The notes: a model not told the origin generated them from the sequence alone. Counted from the first letter of the stretch, positions 12,301 through 23,844 are shown. The stretch: 64,000 nucleotides of DNA from Sanguinoderma infundibulare (GCA_032821775.1 JAVLRN010000009.1:682001-746000), one strand, 5' to 3'. Numbers and translations: made by a program.

Positions 12301-14005
12301 ATTCTGACCGCTTCCCGCGGGATTGCTGGCCAAGACCATGGTGACGGTGGTATGGAAATCGGGGGTTGTGGGAACGATAGGGCCCCTGTAGATCAGTGTG
12401 CTTGTATCGCTCGTGTTCTGCTGAGAGATGGTGGTGACCCAGGGGTTCTGGCCACCGCCAGGGAACACAGTGACCTGCACGCTGGTACGGAGAGGGCAGT
12501 CCTGGAAGTTGGTGCAGCCAGGGACAAGGAGGTTGATGTCATATTGCCCCGAGGCAGAGACGTAAGGCATCCAGGTGAAGCTGGGGCCGTCTGCTTGGGA
12601 GGTTCCAACATTGACCTCAGACACAAGGACGGCCTGGGTAGTGCCAGCAATGGAAGTGTCTGCGTCCTTCTCGGACCAGGTTCCGGTACGGGCCGTGGTG
12701 GACGGGCCAGGGGCGAAGCAGGACTGGCCGTTCTGCGAATCGATTGAAGACGCGAAGGCTCCAGACGAGAGGAGCTGGAGGAGGTGCAGTCCCGCGCTGT
12801 TGCCCTGCCACGCGGACAAAGTCAGCTGGAATCCAGTGATATCCATGTCCGAGCCGAAAAGGAAGTCCTGGTAGGGAATGGACGAATCGGTGAGAAGGGG
12901 GCAGCTATCAGTGCACGTCTTGTTCGTGTTGTCGGTAGGATCAAGATAATGCAGCTGTTGGACAGTATTGTCGGGAATTGTGGTGACACTGTGGCGAGAG
13001 ATTGAGCAAAGTGTCAGGGGTCGAAGGCTAGACGTGGACTGACCTAAATGCAGTAGTGCCTCGTCCATCCAAGAAGGTGTTGCCGAGACGAACGCCCCTT
13101 GCACTGATGAACGCGAACTTGCGAACGGTGATGACGGCCTGACTCCCGTCGGCGGCGAGCCATGTATTACCAGGTCCATCGGCACCAGCAGGACAAAGGG
13201 TGTTGTTGATGTTGTTGAAGTTGCTGTCCGAAGATGATGCACCGGCAGTCACCTGCGCGCCGTCGAGGGGGACGGGGACGAGGGAGGACGAAAAGGAAGT
13301 GGCGCCGGATGAGAATGGGACATTGGGGTTGTGGGTGCCGTTAATGGCCACGGTTCCGTTTCCAAAGGACGAAATGAAGGAGCCGGAGATGTAAAGACTG
13401 GACTGGGACGAGTTGGACGTGATAGAGAGAACTTCAGCGGCCGCGCCGGTCAGTCCGCCAAAGGGAGCTGCAGACCAGGAGGACGACGCGGTATCCCAGA
13501 CCGCGACGGACGCGCCTGGAGAGCTGAATTGACCACCTGCCCACACCTGTTTCCGGGACGAGTCGCAGTAGAGGGCACGGACGACACCGTCAGGGCCGTT
13601 CTGGCCCAGGGCGGAGATCGTGTTCTGGGAAGACGAATAGGACGCGATGTTGTTGGCGTTCGTACTCCCTACTGACGAGAAGCTGCCTGCAAAGTAGTAG
13701 ACGTCGTTGAGGGCGCATCCTGCGAAGATGTTGCCACCGGAATTTGTTGACGCTATTTTGGAGAGAGCACCGTCTGAAGAGCGGGAGAGGAGGGAGGCGG
13801 TGGAGGGGTCGAAAGTTACGGAGGTTGTGTTGTCGACGAGATCAAGACCTGCGAAAGCACCTGCAAGGCCGACCTTGCCCATGCGGTCGAAGTCGACGAG
13901 AGGGGAGTTGGACGCGGCGAGAACGACATTGGCGGAGACGGCGAAGGCGAGGAGGGCTGCTGTCCGAGATGGGAGCCGTGTTCTGCGTCGAGACTTGCAC
14001 GCCAT
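9366..14005 (-). CDS. RAX2: RAX2-type cortical polarity protein with C-terminal SH3 domain
   Basis: Seven exons on the minus strand (13044-14005, 10744-12988, 10498-10679, 10382-10443, 10059-10325, 9497-9989, 9366-9432) give 1425 residues. RAX2 is a type I plasma-membrane landmark for polarised growth and division-site choice. Seen: signal peptide after a basic start (TAALLAFAVSANVVLAA), a very long ectodomain of kelch-like beta repeats with phrases such as LYVGGEFTIQGVQANGFAIY, one TM helix (about 1241-1266, GVVILISIAIAAGIVFLLAL), and a cytoplasmic tail. The tail ends in an SH3 domain (about 1375-1425): ARYSFDAKGEGELALRTG, then ILDDRDAAWWYARD, then GLEGVVPAAYVY. The SH3 is completed by the last 67-nt exon; reading through that intron instead gives an earlier stop at 9460 and half an SH3. 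The ATG at 14005 is the one that directly precedes the signal peptide. Confidence 0.93.
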
Positions 14006-14718
14006 GGTCAGATGGCCAGAGAGCGTGCTCGAGAGGGGTATACTGCACCGAAGAGTAGAAAGCGCAAGACAGACCCGTCGCGCCGTCGTTGGCCCCGTCG
14101 CGCGCGTTGACAACGTGCTTCCCTGTCCATCAAACAAGATCAACTACGGCTTACGTAAGCGCTTTCCTTTTCCGCAATTTCGTTACAGCGTCCGTTCCGC
14201 AAACATCGCGCATAGCAGTTACAGTGCTCAAACGCATTTAGCAGATAACTGAGGTCGCGTGCAAGACCGCCTCCACCCCGCTCGACTAGCTCAAGCTTCT
14301 CAATCCGTACGTACACTATACTGCATCGTATCTCGCTCGCCACCCCACTCCAGCCCCCTCCTCCCTGGCTCATCTGTTTCGCCGCCGTGCGATGTGTCGA
14401 GGTCTGCTCCAGTCCAGGACCGAACGGTCACAGGATGAGCTCTCGTGAGAGTCTCGGGGCCCGTCTGCAAGTCCCCGTGGTCCAATCCGCTGCTGGTTGA
14501 TTCGACCATGAATAAGCCCGCCTCCGTTTGGTCTTCTCGCCACCCACGATCTTCTCGCTCGCGACACGCGACGGCGGGCGAAGAGGTACAACGGGGCGCG
14601 ACTCCTACAGTATATATATACAGCGGCCGCTGCACCTCCATAGCGTTATCGTCCTGCACTCATAAGCTCGCAGAACAAGCACATCAGCTATCAGCACCAC
14701 TCACAGAACAGCGACATC
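14006..14718. promoter_or_regulatory. Divergent promoter region, RAX2 / intradiol dioxygenase
   Basis: Head-to-head genes share about 0.7 kb. A TATA run (TATATATATA, 14611-14620) lies about 100 bases before the dioxygenase ATG. No matching TATA box is obvious on the RAX2 side. Confidence 0.6.
14611..14620 (+). promoter_or_regulatory. TATA box of the dioxygenase gene
   Basis: Alternating TA run about 100 bases before the ATG at 14719, at a distance usual for strongly inducible fungal genes. Confidence 0.6.
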
Positions 14719-16093
14719 ATGGCTTCCGAACAGCAGATGAAGAACCCCCTCCTCGTTGGGCGCGCCATCCGTGCCCAACTCGAGAACGAAGTCCCGAAGG
14801 ACCTGCCCTTGGAGCGCGACTTTCGCGAGGATTCGGATTACACCATCACCGACCAGTGCGTGCCACAGATATCTCTGTTCCGCAGTCTGTTCATCTCCTT
14901 CTTTGCGCCACCCAGTGTCCAAGAGCTCCACAAGAGCCTCAGCAAAGATCCCCGTACGCTTGAGCTCGTCTCCTCCCTCGTCTCCCATCTCCACGCTTTC
15001 GCGCGCGAAACCCGTCTCACCCATGAGGAGTGGACCAAGGCCGTCAAGTTCCTGACGCGGACGGGCAAGGAGAGCACGGAATACAAGAACGAGTTCGTCC
15101 TGCTCAGCGACTGTCTTGGCTTCAGCGCCCTTGTTGACGAGATCAACCACCCGAAGCCTGCGGTATGATCTTCTCTTTCTACAGATGCTTCTCCAAGTCC
15201 TCATCTGACAGGTCACCTTGATAGGGGTGTACTGATGGATGCGAGCCTGGCCCATTCTACACTGAGGACGCGCCTGTCGTCCCATCCGGTTCCTCGCTAG
15301 CCAAGCCGAGCACCCAAGGAGAATCCATGTGCTTCGTCGGCACGGTCAAGAACCTGAAAGGGGAAGCCATCAAAGGCGCGACCGTCGATGTCGTCAGTAC
15401 CGTCCGTGCCAGTGTCATGATGGCCAGCGCGCTTACAGTCCCGATAGTGGCAAGCCGACGGCGATGGTGTCTACGACATCCAGTATCCCGACCGGGAGGA
15501 GCCCAATGATCGTGGCAAGATCCTCGCCAACGCCGATGGCACGTTTAGTTACCGCGGCATTCTGCCTACAGCATATCCCGTCGTACGGCATTTCTTCATG
15601 CATCGAGCAAAACTATGTATCTGACGCCCTGTGTTCAAGCCAAGCGACGGTCCGACCGGCGATCTGCTCAGGGCGCTGGGTCAGTGGTGCATCGTGACAA
15701 AAGTCGACACTCACTGACTGTATGCGCAATATCTAGGTCGCCACCCTCACCGAGCGTCGCACATCCACTTCGGGGTAAAGGCACCCGGATACGACCAGTA
15801 AGCATACCTCAACAGCGCTTCTCTTCGATGCTGATTCATTCCACAGTTTGGTCTCTGCTCTCTACCCTTCTCACTCCCCTTTCCTCGGCACGGACCCCGT
15901 CTTTGCCACGAAGAAGTCCCTCATCTGCCAGCTCACGGAAGAGACCGACCCGAAGCAGTGGGCGGAGATGGGCTTCAAGGAGGGCGAGGTCAAGAGCGGA
16001 CGCGTGTGGGTGTGGAAGTACGACTTCGTGCTGCCTACAGTTGAACAAGTTGAGGAGCTAAAGGAAGCACGTGCGAAGAAGCCAAGATTGTAG
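14719..16093 (+). CDS. Intradiol ring-cleavage dioxygenase (catechol or hydroxyquinol 1,2-dioxygenase type)
   Basis: Six exons (14719-15162, 15246-15392, 15448-15582, 15640-15679, 15737-15797, 15847-16093) give 357 residues. The enzyme opens catechol-type rings between the two hydroxyls using Fe(III), feeding aromatic compounds, including lignin fragments, to the beta-ketoadipate route. The N-terminal dimerisation helices (about 1-140) match the dioxygenase N domain. The catalytic part starts PGPFYTEDAPVVP. Likely iron ligands are Tyr206 (DGVYDIQY), Tyr240 (LPTAYPVP), His264 and His266 (RASHIHF). No signal peptide, so it should be intracellular. The first intron is 83 nt, longer than its neighbours, and contains a nearer AG; only the distal acceptor keeps frame. 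Catechol and hydroxyquinol enzymes cannot be told apart safely from this reading. Confidence 0.9.
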
Positions 16094-16348
16094 GCGGGCG
16101 GCAGAACAGGAGCCTACTTGTTCAACCAAGAGTCTCCTGGGACAATGTAGCACTAGCTTTCACGTGTTAGCTGACATTCAACGTAAGAGATTTGGCAGTA
16201 CGGTATTGGGAGGGACTGTCTTGGCGGACAACTGTCCGAGACTGACGCAAGATTGGAGGCATGAAGCAGCTTCACGGAACCGTCGCGCTCGCCGTCTTGG
16301 TGTGTCACATGCGCGCCAAGAAGATATTGGAACGTGTATTTGCGAGAC

Positions 16349-16970
16349 CTAGTCCGTCTTTACAACAACGTCGTCCACGCTGAACTTGATCCCGACAGGG
16401 TGAGAGTGTGGAGAATACTGCTCAAACCGCCTGATACGATGGAGCGCGTGGCTGATTAGCAACAGGATCCTTGTCATAGATTGTGTGGAACGCACTGAGG
16501 GAACCGGTAACGGTGGATGACTGGAGGCTTCGCATCCGTCATGAGCAGAGTATCGTCCGAGACCTTTGCAGAAAGGACGAGGTGCTTGAAGGACGCATCC
16601 CTCAAAACCTCTGGGGGGGTCATGGTACCACTAATGTACTTCGCGATGGGGTTGTCGTCGGTCGGTTCGGGAGCGAACTTGTAGAACGCGACGACGCCGA
16701 CTCCAGCGATGACGACTCTCCGCCAGAAGGGAGTGTTGAACACTTGATAGGCCAAGGCCGTGTCAACAAAACATGTCGATTCATCAAAACATGAAGGTTG
16801 CTCAACGCACCTTCCGGCTCATACACGTTCGTATCATGGTACTCCTCATGATGGTGCTCCTCGTGGTGCTCCTCGTGGGCGTGCGACGATGCGGCTCTGC
16901 GCTGAATGAGGGTGGTGCTGGCCCGCTGTGTGGGCCGCAAGACGGCGCCGGCCGCCCTTGCTAGGGACAT
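16349..16970 (-). CDS. Small mitochondrial membrane protein, resembles fungal complex I 17.8-kDa subunit
   Basis: Three exons (16811-16970, 16496-16742, 16349-16430) give 162 residues. The N-terminus is a mitochondrial-type presequence rich in Arg, Ala and Ser (AGAVLRPTQR) followed by a His/Glu-rich stretch. A single TM helix follows (WRRVVIAGVGVVAFYKFAP). After it come an acidic and charged segment and a short C-terminal block, YRFPQ then QYSPHSHPVG, which resembles the fungal NADH-ubiquinone oxidoreductase 17.8-kDa accessory subunit. If right, it sits in the inner-membrane arm of respiratory complex I. The call rests on overall layout plus the C-terminal motif, so another small inner-membrane protein remains possible. 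The last exon was found by frame and motif and ends at TAG 16349-16351. Confidence 0.6.
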
Positions 16971-17468
16971 GACGGGAAGGTGGAGATGAGGAGGTTGGTT
17001 GTCGTCGACACCGAGCTTCACTCGCGTCTTTCTCGGAGGCTCTTCGATTACGTAAGCACACTGGGCGCGGACGATACGCCCGCGTTTTTTCCCAGCTTGC
17101 TGCGAATCTGTTGCGAGGACCACCTTTCCGGATCTTTGTACCCTCTTGTGTGCACGAAGCCACACCTTCTAGCCCGTTTTCCTGTCTCCGCCTGGGTGAT
17201 GTGCTCCTCGACTGAATGGCGACGCGGTAGGTTTGTTCGGCTCGCATGTCGTCACGGACATGCGCCGTTTCGGGATCAAATCGCAGTCTATGCCGCGCGC
17301 ACTGAACATGTATAAAGCCCGCGACGATCCCCTTGACCAGGCTCTCCAGCACTCGTAGCATACACTCACCAATCTAGTTGCCCTCTGATACCCCAAGGCC
17401 CTGCTCTCCACACTCGCACCACGCACACTCATTCACCCGCCCACCCTACACGCGCACAAAACAGTACT
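16971..17468. promoter_or_regulatory. Divergent upstream region with TATA box
   Basis: Shared between the small mitochondrial protein (minus) and the Ser/Pro-rich protein (plus). A TATAAA at 17311-17316 faces the plus-strand gene, about 155 bases before its ATG. Confidence 0.5.
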
Positions 17469-18098
17469 ATGGCCCCGACCGTGCACACTAGCGCACCCCT
17501 CCTTCCCGTGAACATCTCCGAATCCCCCCTCCTCTCTGGGAGCACCCTGCTCCCCTGCGAAGAATTGCTCACCGCGCTCGCCGGGCCCCTCCCTACCATC
17601 ACCATCGGCCTGTGGCCGCCCCCTCCTGCCTCAAGTTCAAGTCCAAGCTCGCCCCGCCTCGGATCCGGAGTCGACGGTGCCAATAGCAAGCGGTCGGGCG
17701 CCGCGCTCACCCGCTCGCCCCGTTCGCCCCGTTCGCCCCGTTCGCCCCATTCCCCCCGCGCCCGCAAGGCCAAGCTTCTGCCGAAGCTGGCGCCGCCCCC
17801 GCTCGCGTCGCTCGCGCACTCTTCCTCCACGCCTTCGACGCCGACCACGCCCCTCACGCCCCTCACGCCGACTACGCCAAGCTCGACCGCGTCGTCGTCG
17901 TCGTCGCGCATCTTGACGCCAAAGCAGGTCGTCTCGCTGCTCGACCTGCTGGAGAGCATGGAGCACGACGTCGCGATGGAGGTGCAGCGCGTCCGGCTCG
18001 GCATCCAAGAAACGCGCATGCTCGTCCAGGCGTGTCGCGAAGACGGCGCAGCACGGGAGAGCGCGAGGCAGCGGAGGTTGCGGACGGAGCGATGTTAG
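17469..18098 (+). CDS. Ser/Pro-rich hypothetical protein, single exon
   Basis: An uninterrupted frame of 209 residues with ATG at 17469 and a TATA box upstream. The middle is low complexity: a short SPR triplet array encoded by a 9-base tandem repeat (CGTTCGCCC type, about 17717-17750), basic ARKAKLLPKL, then runs of STPTTPLTPLT. The C-terminal third is ordinary and predicted helical (LTPKQVVSLLDLLESMEHDV to the end), probably the folded or interaction part. No family is recognised. It has many SP/TP sites, so proline-directed phosphorylation is plausible but inferred. The low-complexity half opens other frames on both strands, which I treat as shadows. Confidence 0.6.
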   Translation: MAPTVHTSAPLLPVNISESPLLSGSTLLPCEELLTALAGPLPTITIGLWPPPPASSSSPSSPRLGSGVDGANSKRSGAALTRSPRSPRSPRSPHSPRARKAKLLPKLAPPPLASLAHSSSTPSTPTTPLTPLTPTTPSSTASSSSSRILTPKQVVSLLDLLESMEHDVAMEVQRVRLGIQETRMLVQACREDGAARESARQRRLRTERC

Positions 18099-18939
18099 AT
18101 GCCCAGAGGAGGCGATTTATGATGATGACGACGATGATTCAGATTTGTGGACTTTGGATGTGGACTTTGGACTTTGGATTCGGGAAGACCTGTCGGACTC
18201 AGAGACCGGTGTTGTACTACGTTCATTTGACGTACGCGTGCAATGTGAACGTTCTATGATTTCCGAACCTACGTCCGCGACGGAGGAGGAGGTCGTTCCA
18301 CCGCTCTGCTGAGCTTGCGATGTGGTTTTCGAGGTACGTGCTTCCATGACTGGTCAAACTCGTGTTAAATCCTTCGGAGATTTGACCGTTCCGCCAACGC
18401 CGTGGCTTGAACGAAGGGGTATCGCCAGCAAACCCAATGCTCTCAACGGGACTTTCCTCTCACCCATGGCTCCTTCCTCACACTATGTACGTCCCAGTTA
18501 CTGATATATGAATAGTTACCCCACAATGTCGAGATGTCGATACGGTTTTCGCTTGCGCCAGCGAGATCAAGCTCCTACCACGAAGGCTTTGTTGTCAAGA
18601 TCGTGAACCCGGGACCGGACTGGAGTCCACTGCAGCGACCTAGGATGGAACATGTACTTATTCAGATGTAGGACAGACATCGCCACGGGCTCTAATTACC
18701 TATTCCCCACTTTGCATATCGCCCTCCCGACAAATGTTTTTAGTTTACATTGTGGGGACTCCCGTTGGGTATATAAGGACCCTATTCGGGCCTTTACTGC
18801 CCGCTGGCCTCCGATCCACCTGGGTTGATTCATACCGGTACGAAAACGTCAGCAGCTCTCCGGTTCACAGATTATCTCCCGCCGCTTACTTGTATACTAC
18901 CCTGCCACAGGCAAGCCTCCTCCGGCTCATCTAGACACC
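18099..18939. other. Intergenic with TATA box at its right end
   Basis: No recognised gene. A strong TATA element (TATATAAG) occurs at 18770-18777 with a short candidate gene about 160 bases downstream. Confidence 0.4.
18770..18777 (+). promoter_or_regulatory. TATA box, target uncertain
   Basis: TATATAAG about 160 bases before the candidate short ORF at 18940 and 800 bases before the mucin-like gene. Confidence 0.4.
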
Positions 18940-19180
18940 ATGTGGAGCTCGTCCTTCCCATCCCGTGAGGACTGTGGATGTCTGGTAAGTGTGATTTGAA
19001 ACTCATCGTCACTGGTCAGTCAATGTGATTAATGTTGCATGGGCCCAGGATTGGAGAGGTCGTGTAGTTTCATGTCATTCCACATTGCAAGTCTTCCTCT
19101 CCCAGCGACACAGGAATCTGTCATTGGGTTCAACTAGTTGGCAGATGCGGAGGAGAAGGAGCGTCTATCGATTACCGTGA
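18940..19180 (+). CDS. Candidate tiny spliced ORF (58 residues)
   Basis: ATG at 18940 in good context (CACC before it), exon 18940-18984 ending at a perfect GTAAGT, and exon 19049-19180 after CCCAG, ending TGA. The product begins MWSSSFPSREDCGCL and is basic towards its end. It lies about 160 bases after a strong TATA box at 18770. No family is recognised. The support is promoter plus intron borders only; it may equally be a spliced non-coding RNA or chance. Confidence 0.25.
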
Positions 19181-19575
19181 GTATTTGACAGGAACTGTCT
19201 CGGCCCTGCTGCGCCCATTATGTTTCCCTCTCCCACGGCGACGACGTATGAATCGACGGCTCCCGTCATATATTCGCCGGGATAGATACGACAATACGAG
19301 TCACGACAGCATGCAAGCTGTGGCCCGCTGTGGCATTCATCCAAAGGACGTAATCACTCAATTGCAGTGCGCCAACAGTTGCGTGCGTTTCTCGTCCCTT
19401 CACCATCAAGAACCGCGCGCCGTCTCGACAACCATCAGTCCCTCCCAGCGACTGGCCCCCGCATGATATGAAGTAGCGGCGGTGGTCGCCCTCGTCATGC
19501 ACTTTGCTCCCACAAGCAAAGGGCTGGTCCAAGGCTGGTCCCGGTTTTCTTCCCCTTCCCCTCCTTTCCTTCATT

Positions 19576-22488
19576 ATGGCTCCTTTTCCGAGGGCTGCCG
19601 CTTTGAAACGCGATGATACCCCTTCGTCTTCAGGTGGTACGTAAATCTTCAGAACGATTCATTTAGCGCCGGCAGTTGATTTATGCTTTCAGCGTGTTCA
19701 ACCCCCACTCTGCATGGCGATGAGCTCAATCCTCCCTGCGTCCCCAGCGCAGGCCAGTCCTGCAGCTTCGTCTGCCGCAACTTCGACTTCGTCTTCAAGT
19801 ACCGAGGAAGCGTCTTCAGCGTCTCCACCTTCTTCCACTTCAGACCAGGCTAGCACTGCTGCTCCATCGTCGTCCGCCACAGAGTCGTCCTCGGCTATCA
19901 GCTCCGACTCCTCTGCCGAGACCTCTACGGCAGACTTGACTTCGGCTGCATCCACGAGGTCACCTGTACCCTCAGCGACCTCGACCCCGAGCACGAGCGA
20001 GGTGTCAACGTCTAGCGCTGCCTCGACTACTACGGACAGCGAGGCATCGGCTACGGGTTTGTCCTCCACGTTTACGGGTACGTCAACGGATTCAACGGAT
20101 TCGTCCTCTGCGTCTACGGTACTGGCCTCCACGTCCGCTTCCCAAACCACCGTGACGGTCGCGGACCCCACGACGACACTCTCAGAGAGCCCAACGACCT
20201 CCGTTTCGGTCTCTTCTGCTATCGGTTCTGAGGATCCTACGACTTCGACTGCGGCGTCACAGACCTCGACGACTTCCGCTCTGTCTACGTTACAACTCTC
20301 GACGACCTCGGCCCCGCAAGCGTCACAAACCTCGATAACCTCGGCTCCGTCAGTGTCACAAATCTCGACGACTTCAAACGAGGTGTCCACTTCGAGTGCC
20401 AATGTGCTCATTCCCACCGCGACAGGCTCAAAGGATGCCTCCAGTGGTGCGTCATGCCTTCAACATGAACCGTGGTGACGTGGGTTCTAATTAGCCCACC
20501 AGCATCAACAACACAGGCATCGTCGACATCTGATGCTTCCAAAGCGACCACCTCTTCGGAGGCAGCATCAGCGCCGAAGCCATTGACATCCAGCTCAGAC
20601 GCGTCGTCCGCGACGACGACGACAGGTGGTGGTTTGACCTTTGCCACGACGTGAGTTGCTTTTGTTGTTGTCTTGTCGTCGTTGCTTTACGCTGTCCATA
20701 TCAGCGGTTCCCCCGATCCCACCACGTCTGTGGCCTCTACTGAGAGCAGTGCCACATCTACGGAGTCAGCTTCCGTTACGGAGAGCAGAACAACACCTGC
20801 ATTCACGACGACCGGTGGTGGCTTGACTCCCACTGCGATGTGAGTTCCTTTGCCATTGCGTGCCCGCAGCTCCTACATGGTGTCACATTAGCAGTTCCGC
20901 CGACCCTACTCCGTCCGCGTCCACAACGACTGGTGGCTCAACTCCCACTGCGAGGTGAGTTCCTGTGATCGTTTCGTGCTCACAATTGCTACATATTGCC
21001 AAACCAGCAGTTCCGAGGACCCTGCTAGCGCATCTGCGCCTACGGCGAAGAACAGTACTACGTCTGTCGTTCCTTCACCGGCAACCCCGACCAGTAGAAC
21101 CAGCACGCCCACTACGGCCGATTCTGGGTCCGTTGCGGTTCCCAGTTCAGGCTCTGGTTCAGGTCCAGCCCCAGGTCCAGTTTCACCTTCAGCTGTAGTG
21201 ACTCCCACTCAGACTGGGGTAGCGGCGACACCGGCAGCCTCGTCTGGGAACAACAGCGGCGACGATGGAGCGGGCAACACGGGCAGCAACGGAAATGCGA
21301 GCGGAAACGGAAACGTAACGGGGAACCAGAACACCAACAGCGCGGGGAACACTACGAGCACCGTCGCTCAAGCGGCCTCTGCAACCACTGGAGGGAACGG
21401 TAGCTCGGTCGCGACTTCTACGAGCGCTAGGTTAGTCTCAAGTCAATTGTACGTGAGATTCAACCCTGACATGAGGAGCGAAGCGCTGCTTTGGACCAGG
21501 CACCCTCGCAAACGGTTGTCACGGCCACCTTCACGAGCACGCGGATCTTTAGTACACCTGTGTCTACCATTGAAGGAACGGACGGGAAGCCGTCCACGAC
21601 TGTGTTTTCTACTAGCACGAGCACCGTCGGAGTATTCACGACGACCTCGACCATCGGAGGAGGTCCGACGACCGTGCCCGCCGGCGTTGCGTATGTACCT
21701 TCTCTTCCCCACCTTCTTTCCCACCGAGCTCAAATCTTAACTGACACCATATCCAGCTCGAAAAACAACTCGGCTGTTGTCGGCGGGGTGGTCGGCGGGG
21801 TGATCGGCGGGCTCACCGTGGTCGGCCTCCTCGTCTTCCTCTTCTTCCGCGTCCGCGCCCGCAGACGCGCCGCCCAGGCGCCCTACATGGGCGGCGGCAT
21901 TTCCCCCGAGAACTTCCCGCGCACACCCGTCATCATCCCCAACACCCCTTCTAACAGCTCCGCCTTCGCAACGACCACGCCGGGACGCTTCCCCTCGGGT
22001 CCGTCCACGCTCCCCCAGACCCCTGCGCCCGGCATGGGATACGCCCAAGGCCTGAACCGGAGCGAGCTCTTCCCGAGCATTGTCTCGACGTCCTCCGCGG
22101 CCAGCAGCTCCGTCCCGATCAGCCCGGTCCCCAGCGAGTCGTCGGCCTCCCCGCAGCCGCAGCCACACATGCGCGAGACGATAGTCAGCACGACGAGCAT
22201 CGTCGTGCCCGGGCCTGGCGACACGCACTCGAGCTTGAGCGTGTCCGCCGTGCTCGATCCATTCCTCGATCCGCCGCTCCGTGAACCAGCTGTCGGTCCC
22301 GAGCCCGAGCCGGCGAGACGGCTGGGGGGGAACCCGTTCGCGGACCCGCCGCCAGAAGGCGAGCTGAGGCAGTCCATGCTGAGCGTGGATGTCGAGGTGA
22401 GTTCCTAGCGATGTGACGCCACGCGGGTGATTGCGTGATGCTGATTGCTGCTCCTCGTCGTGCCTTGCAGCCTGGTGAGGCTATGTGA
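19576..22488 (+). CDS. Mucin-like single-pass membrane protein (Ser/Thr-rich)
   Basis: Nine exons (19576-19636, 19748-20446, 20503-20650, 20705-20839, 20892-20954, 21008-21430, 21484-21690, 21757-22396, 22471-22488) give 797 residues. The first 570 or so residues are almost all Ser, Thr, Ala and Pro, as in heavily O-glycosylated wall-spanning sensors. One TM helix follows (about 585-607: GGVVGGVIGG then LTVVGLLVFLFF) with a basic stop-transfer RVRARRR. The cytosolic tail of about 190 residues is Pro/Ser-rich. Exons 3-5 end in near-identical blocks (GGLTPTA and variants), evidence of exon duplication. No clear signal peptide is seen at MAPFPRAAALKRDD, so the true first exon may lie further upstream. 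The last exon (PGEAM) is uncertain; without that splice the protein ends three residues after the donor. Confidence 0.7.
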
Positions 22489-23015
22489 TTTCGAGCGGCC
22501 TGGTATGTTGCGGCGCGATGCTGCTGTCGGGGCTGGAGATGGTGGTTGTATGGACGTTTGGTTCTTGGGCTCTGGTTGTGAGAGTTGGCGAAGAGGTCAT
22601 TTGTTAGCCGTGCGTTTACAGATGTCCAGCCCCGACTCGAATCACTCGGTGGCAGCGTCGAATGCAGCGTGCCGATTGTTTTGGAGTGCCGCAGGCAGAG
22701 TCATTTGTGTGTCGGAACTGGCGCTTCTTCCTCCATGTTCGAGTCATGGTTCAAACACACGGTTTAGGCGGCGCATCTGCAGGACGTTCAAGTCGCTGAT
22801 GGACGCCAGAACTTGACGCAGGAGCGGCTGAGCCTGAGGACAAGCTGAGGAGCTTGCCGCTCTTGTCACGGGATGCTCGTCCCCTTCCCGATCTGGGAAT
22901 GTTAGCAGCTATAGAAACGCAGAGCGGCCTCCCCATCCCTCGCCTAGATCTCTCTCCATCTCTCTTACATCCAGGCTACCAACCTCATCCCCGTACAGCG
23001 TTTTTCTTTCCTACC
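22489..23015. other. Intergenic, nothing recognised
   Basis: Holds the 3' end of the mucin-like gene and the upstream region of the RPEL gene. No TATA box is clear. Confidence 0.4.
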
Positions 23016-23587
23016 ATGGGTGCGTTAACCTCACCTGTGCTCGCCGAAGAGTGTGACTGACATGTTCTGTGTGATATCCTGGGGGGTACTATCGACACAG
23101 CCAGCACTGAGACACCGGCCCCTGTCCAACCGGAGAAGCCCAAGGTCGAGCGCAAGGCGTCCGTCGACCCCCAGACGGCGGAGAAGCTCGAGAAGAGCCT
23201 CGCGCACCGTCCGGACAAGCACGAACTCATCGAGCGGAATATCCTCAAAGGCGCGTACTCGGATCTAAGCGCTGAGGAGGCGGCGGCGCCTGACGAGAGT
23301 GTTTGCGACCAACAGATGACAGTGTCGCTCCGGCGTTGCAGGCAGCGAAGGAGAAGCTGCAACGGTCGCAGCTCGAGGTGAGTAGGGAGATTTGAGTGGC
23401 ATGGATCACATTGTGCTCAGCGGTGGGTTGTATATTAGGACAAGCTGGAGCACGCTCTGCAGGCGCGTCCGAAGCCCGAGGAGTTGGTGAAGGAGGGGAT
23501 CCTGAAGGGTACGCACGAACGACTGTGGCAATTGCTGCATCGAATAACTAAACCCCCGTAGCAGATACCGACATTCCCCCCGTCTGA
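23016..23587 (+). CDS. Small RPEL-repeat protein
   Basis: Five exons (23016-23019, 23101-23250, 23316-23377, 23439-23508, 23565-23587) give 102 residues. The first coding exon supplies only ATGG. Two RPEL motifs are plain: EKLEKSLAHRPDKHELIERN and DKLEHALQARPKPEELVKEG, each followed by an ILK end. RPEL motifs in animal MRTF and Phactr proteins bind G-actin; small fungal RPEL proteins are known only as families, so an actin link is inference. The second intron (23251-23315) must start GC rather than GT (AAAG then GCGCGT) to keep frame and restore ILKDDSVAPALQ between the repeats. The protein is soluble and highly charged. Confidence 0.82.
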
Positions 23588-23844
23588 ACGAGCTGTGAGC
23601 TGAGAATGGAGACAATTAGGTCGATGTGCTTGGCCATGTAGGATAAACTAGTGCGGTGCATCGAGTAGCGTTGAACGTGCTGTAGAACATCAGCCTCATC
23701 AACAGAAACCTGAGTTATGGTCGGTGCAGGAGTGTTGCTTACCTGGCCTATTAAACACCGTTACGATCAATGAGAATGACACGTCCGTCAGTTGCGCTCA
23801 AGAAAGATCCCCCTCTCCAATTCTACCAACGACGGGTCGCCAGC
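23588..23844. other. Convergent 3' flank
   Basis: Short space between the RPEL gene and the FAM210-like gene, which run towards each other. Confidence 0.4.

Noticed and set aside
15163..15245. Short acceptors inside the first dioxygenase intron (near 15183, 15211 and 15225)
   Set aside because: Each leads to a stop or a frame loss before GPFYTED; only the AG at 15244-15245 keeps the frame.
19698..20417. 239-codon minus frame rich in Val, Glu and Asp
   Set aside because: It is the reverse complement of the Ser/Thr-rich repeat of the mucin-like gene.
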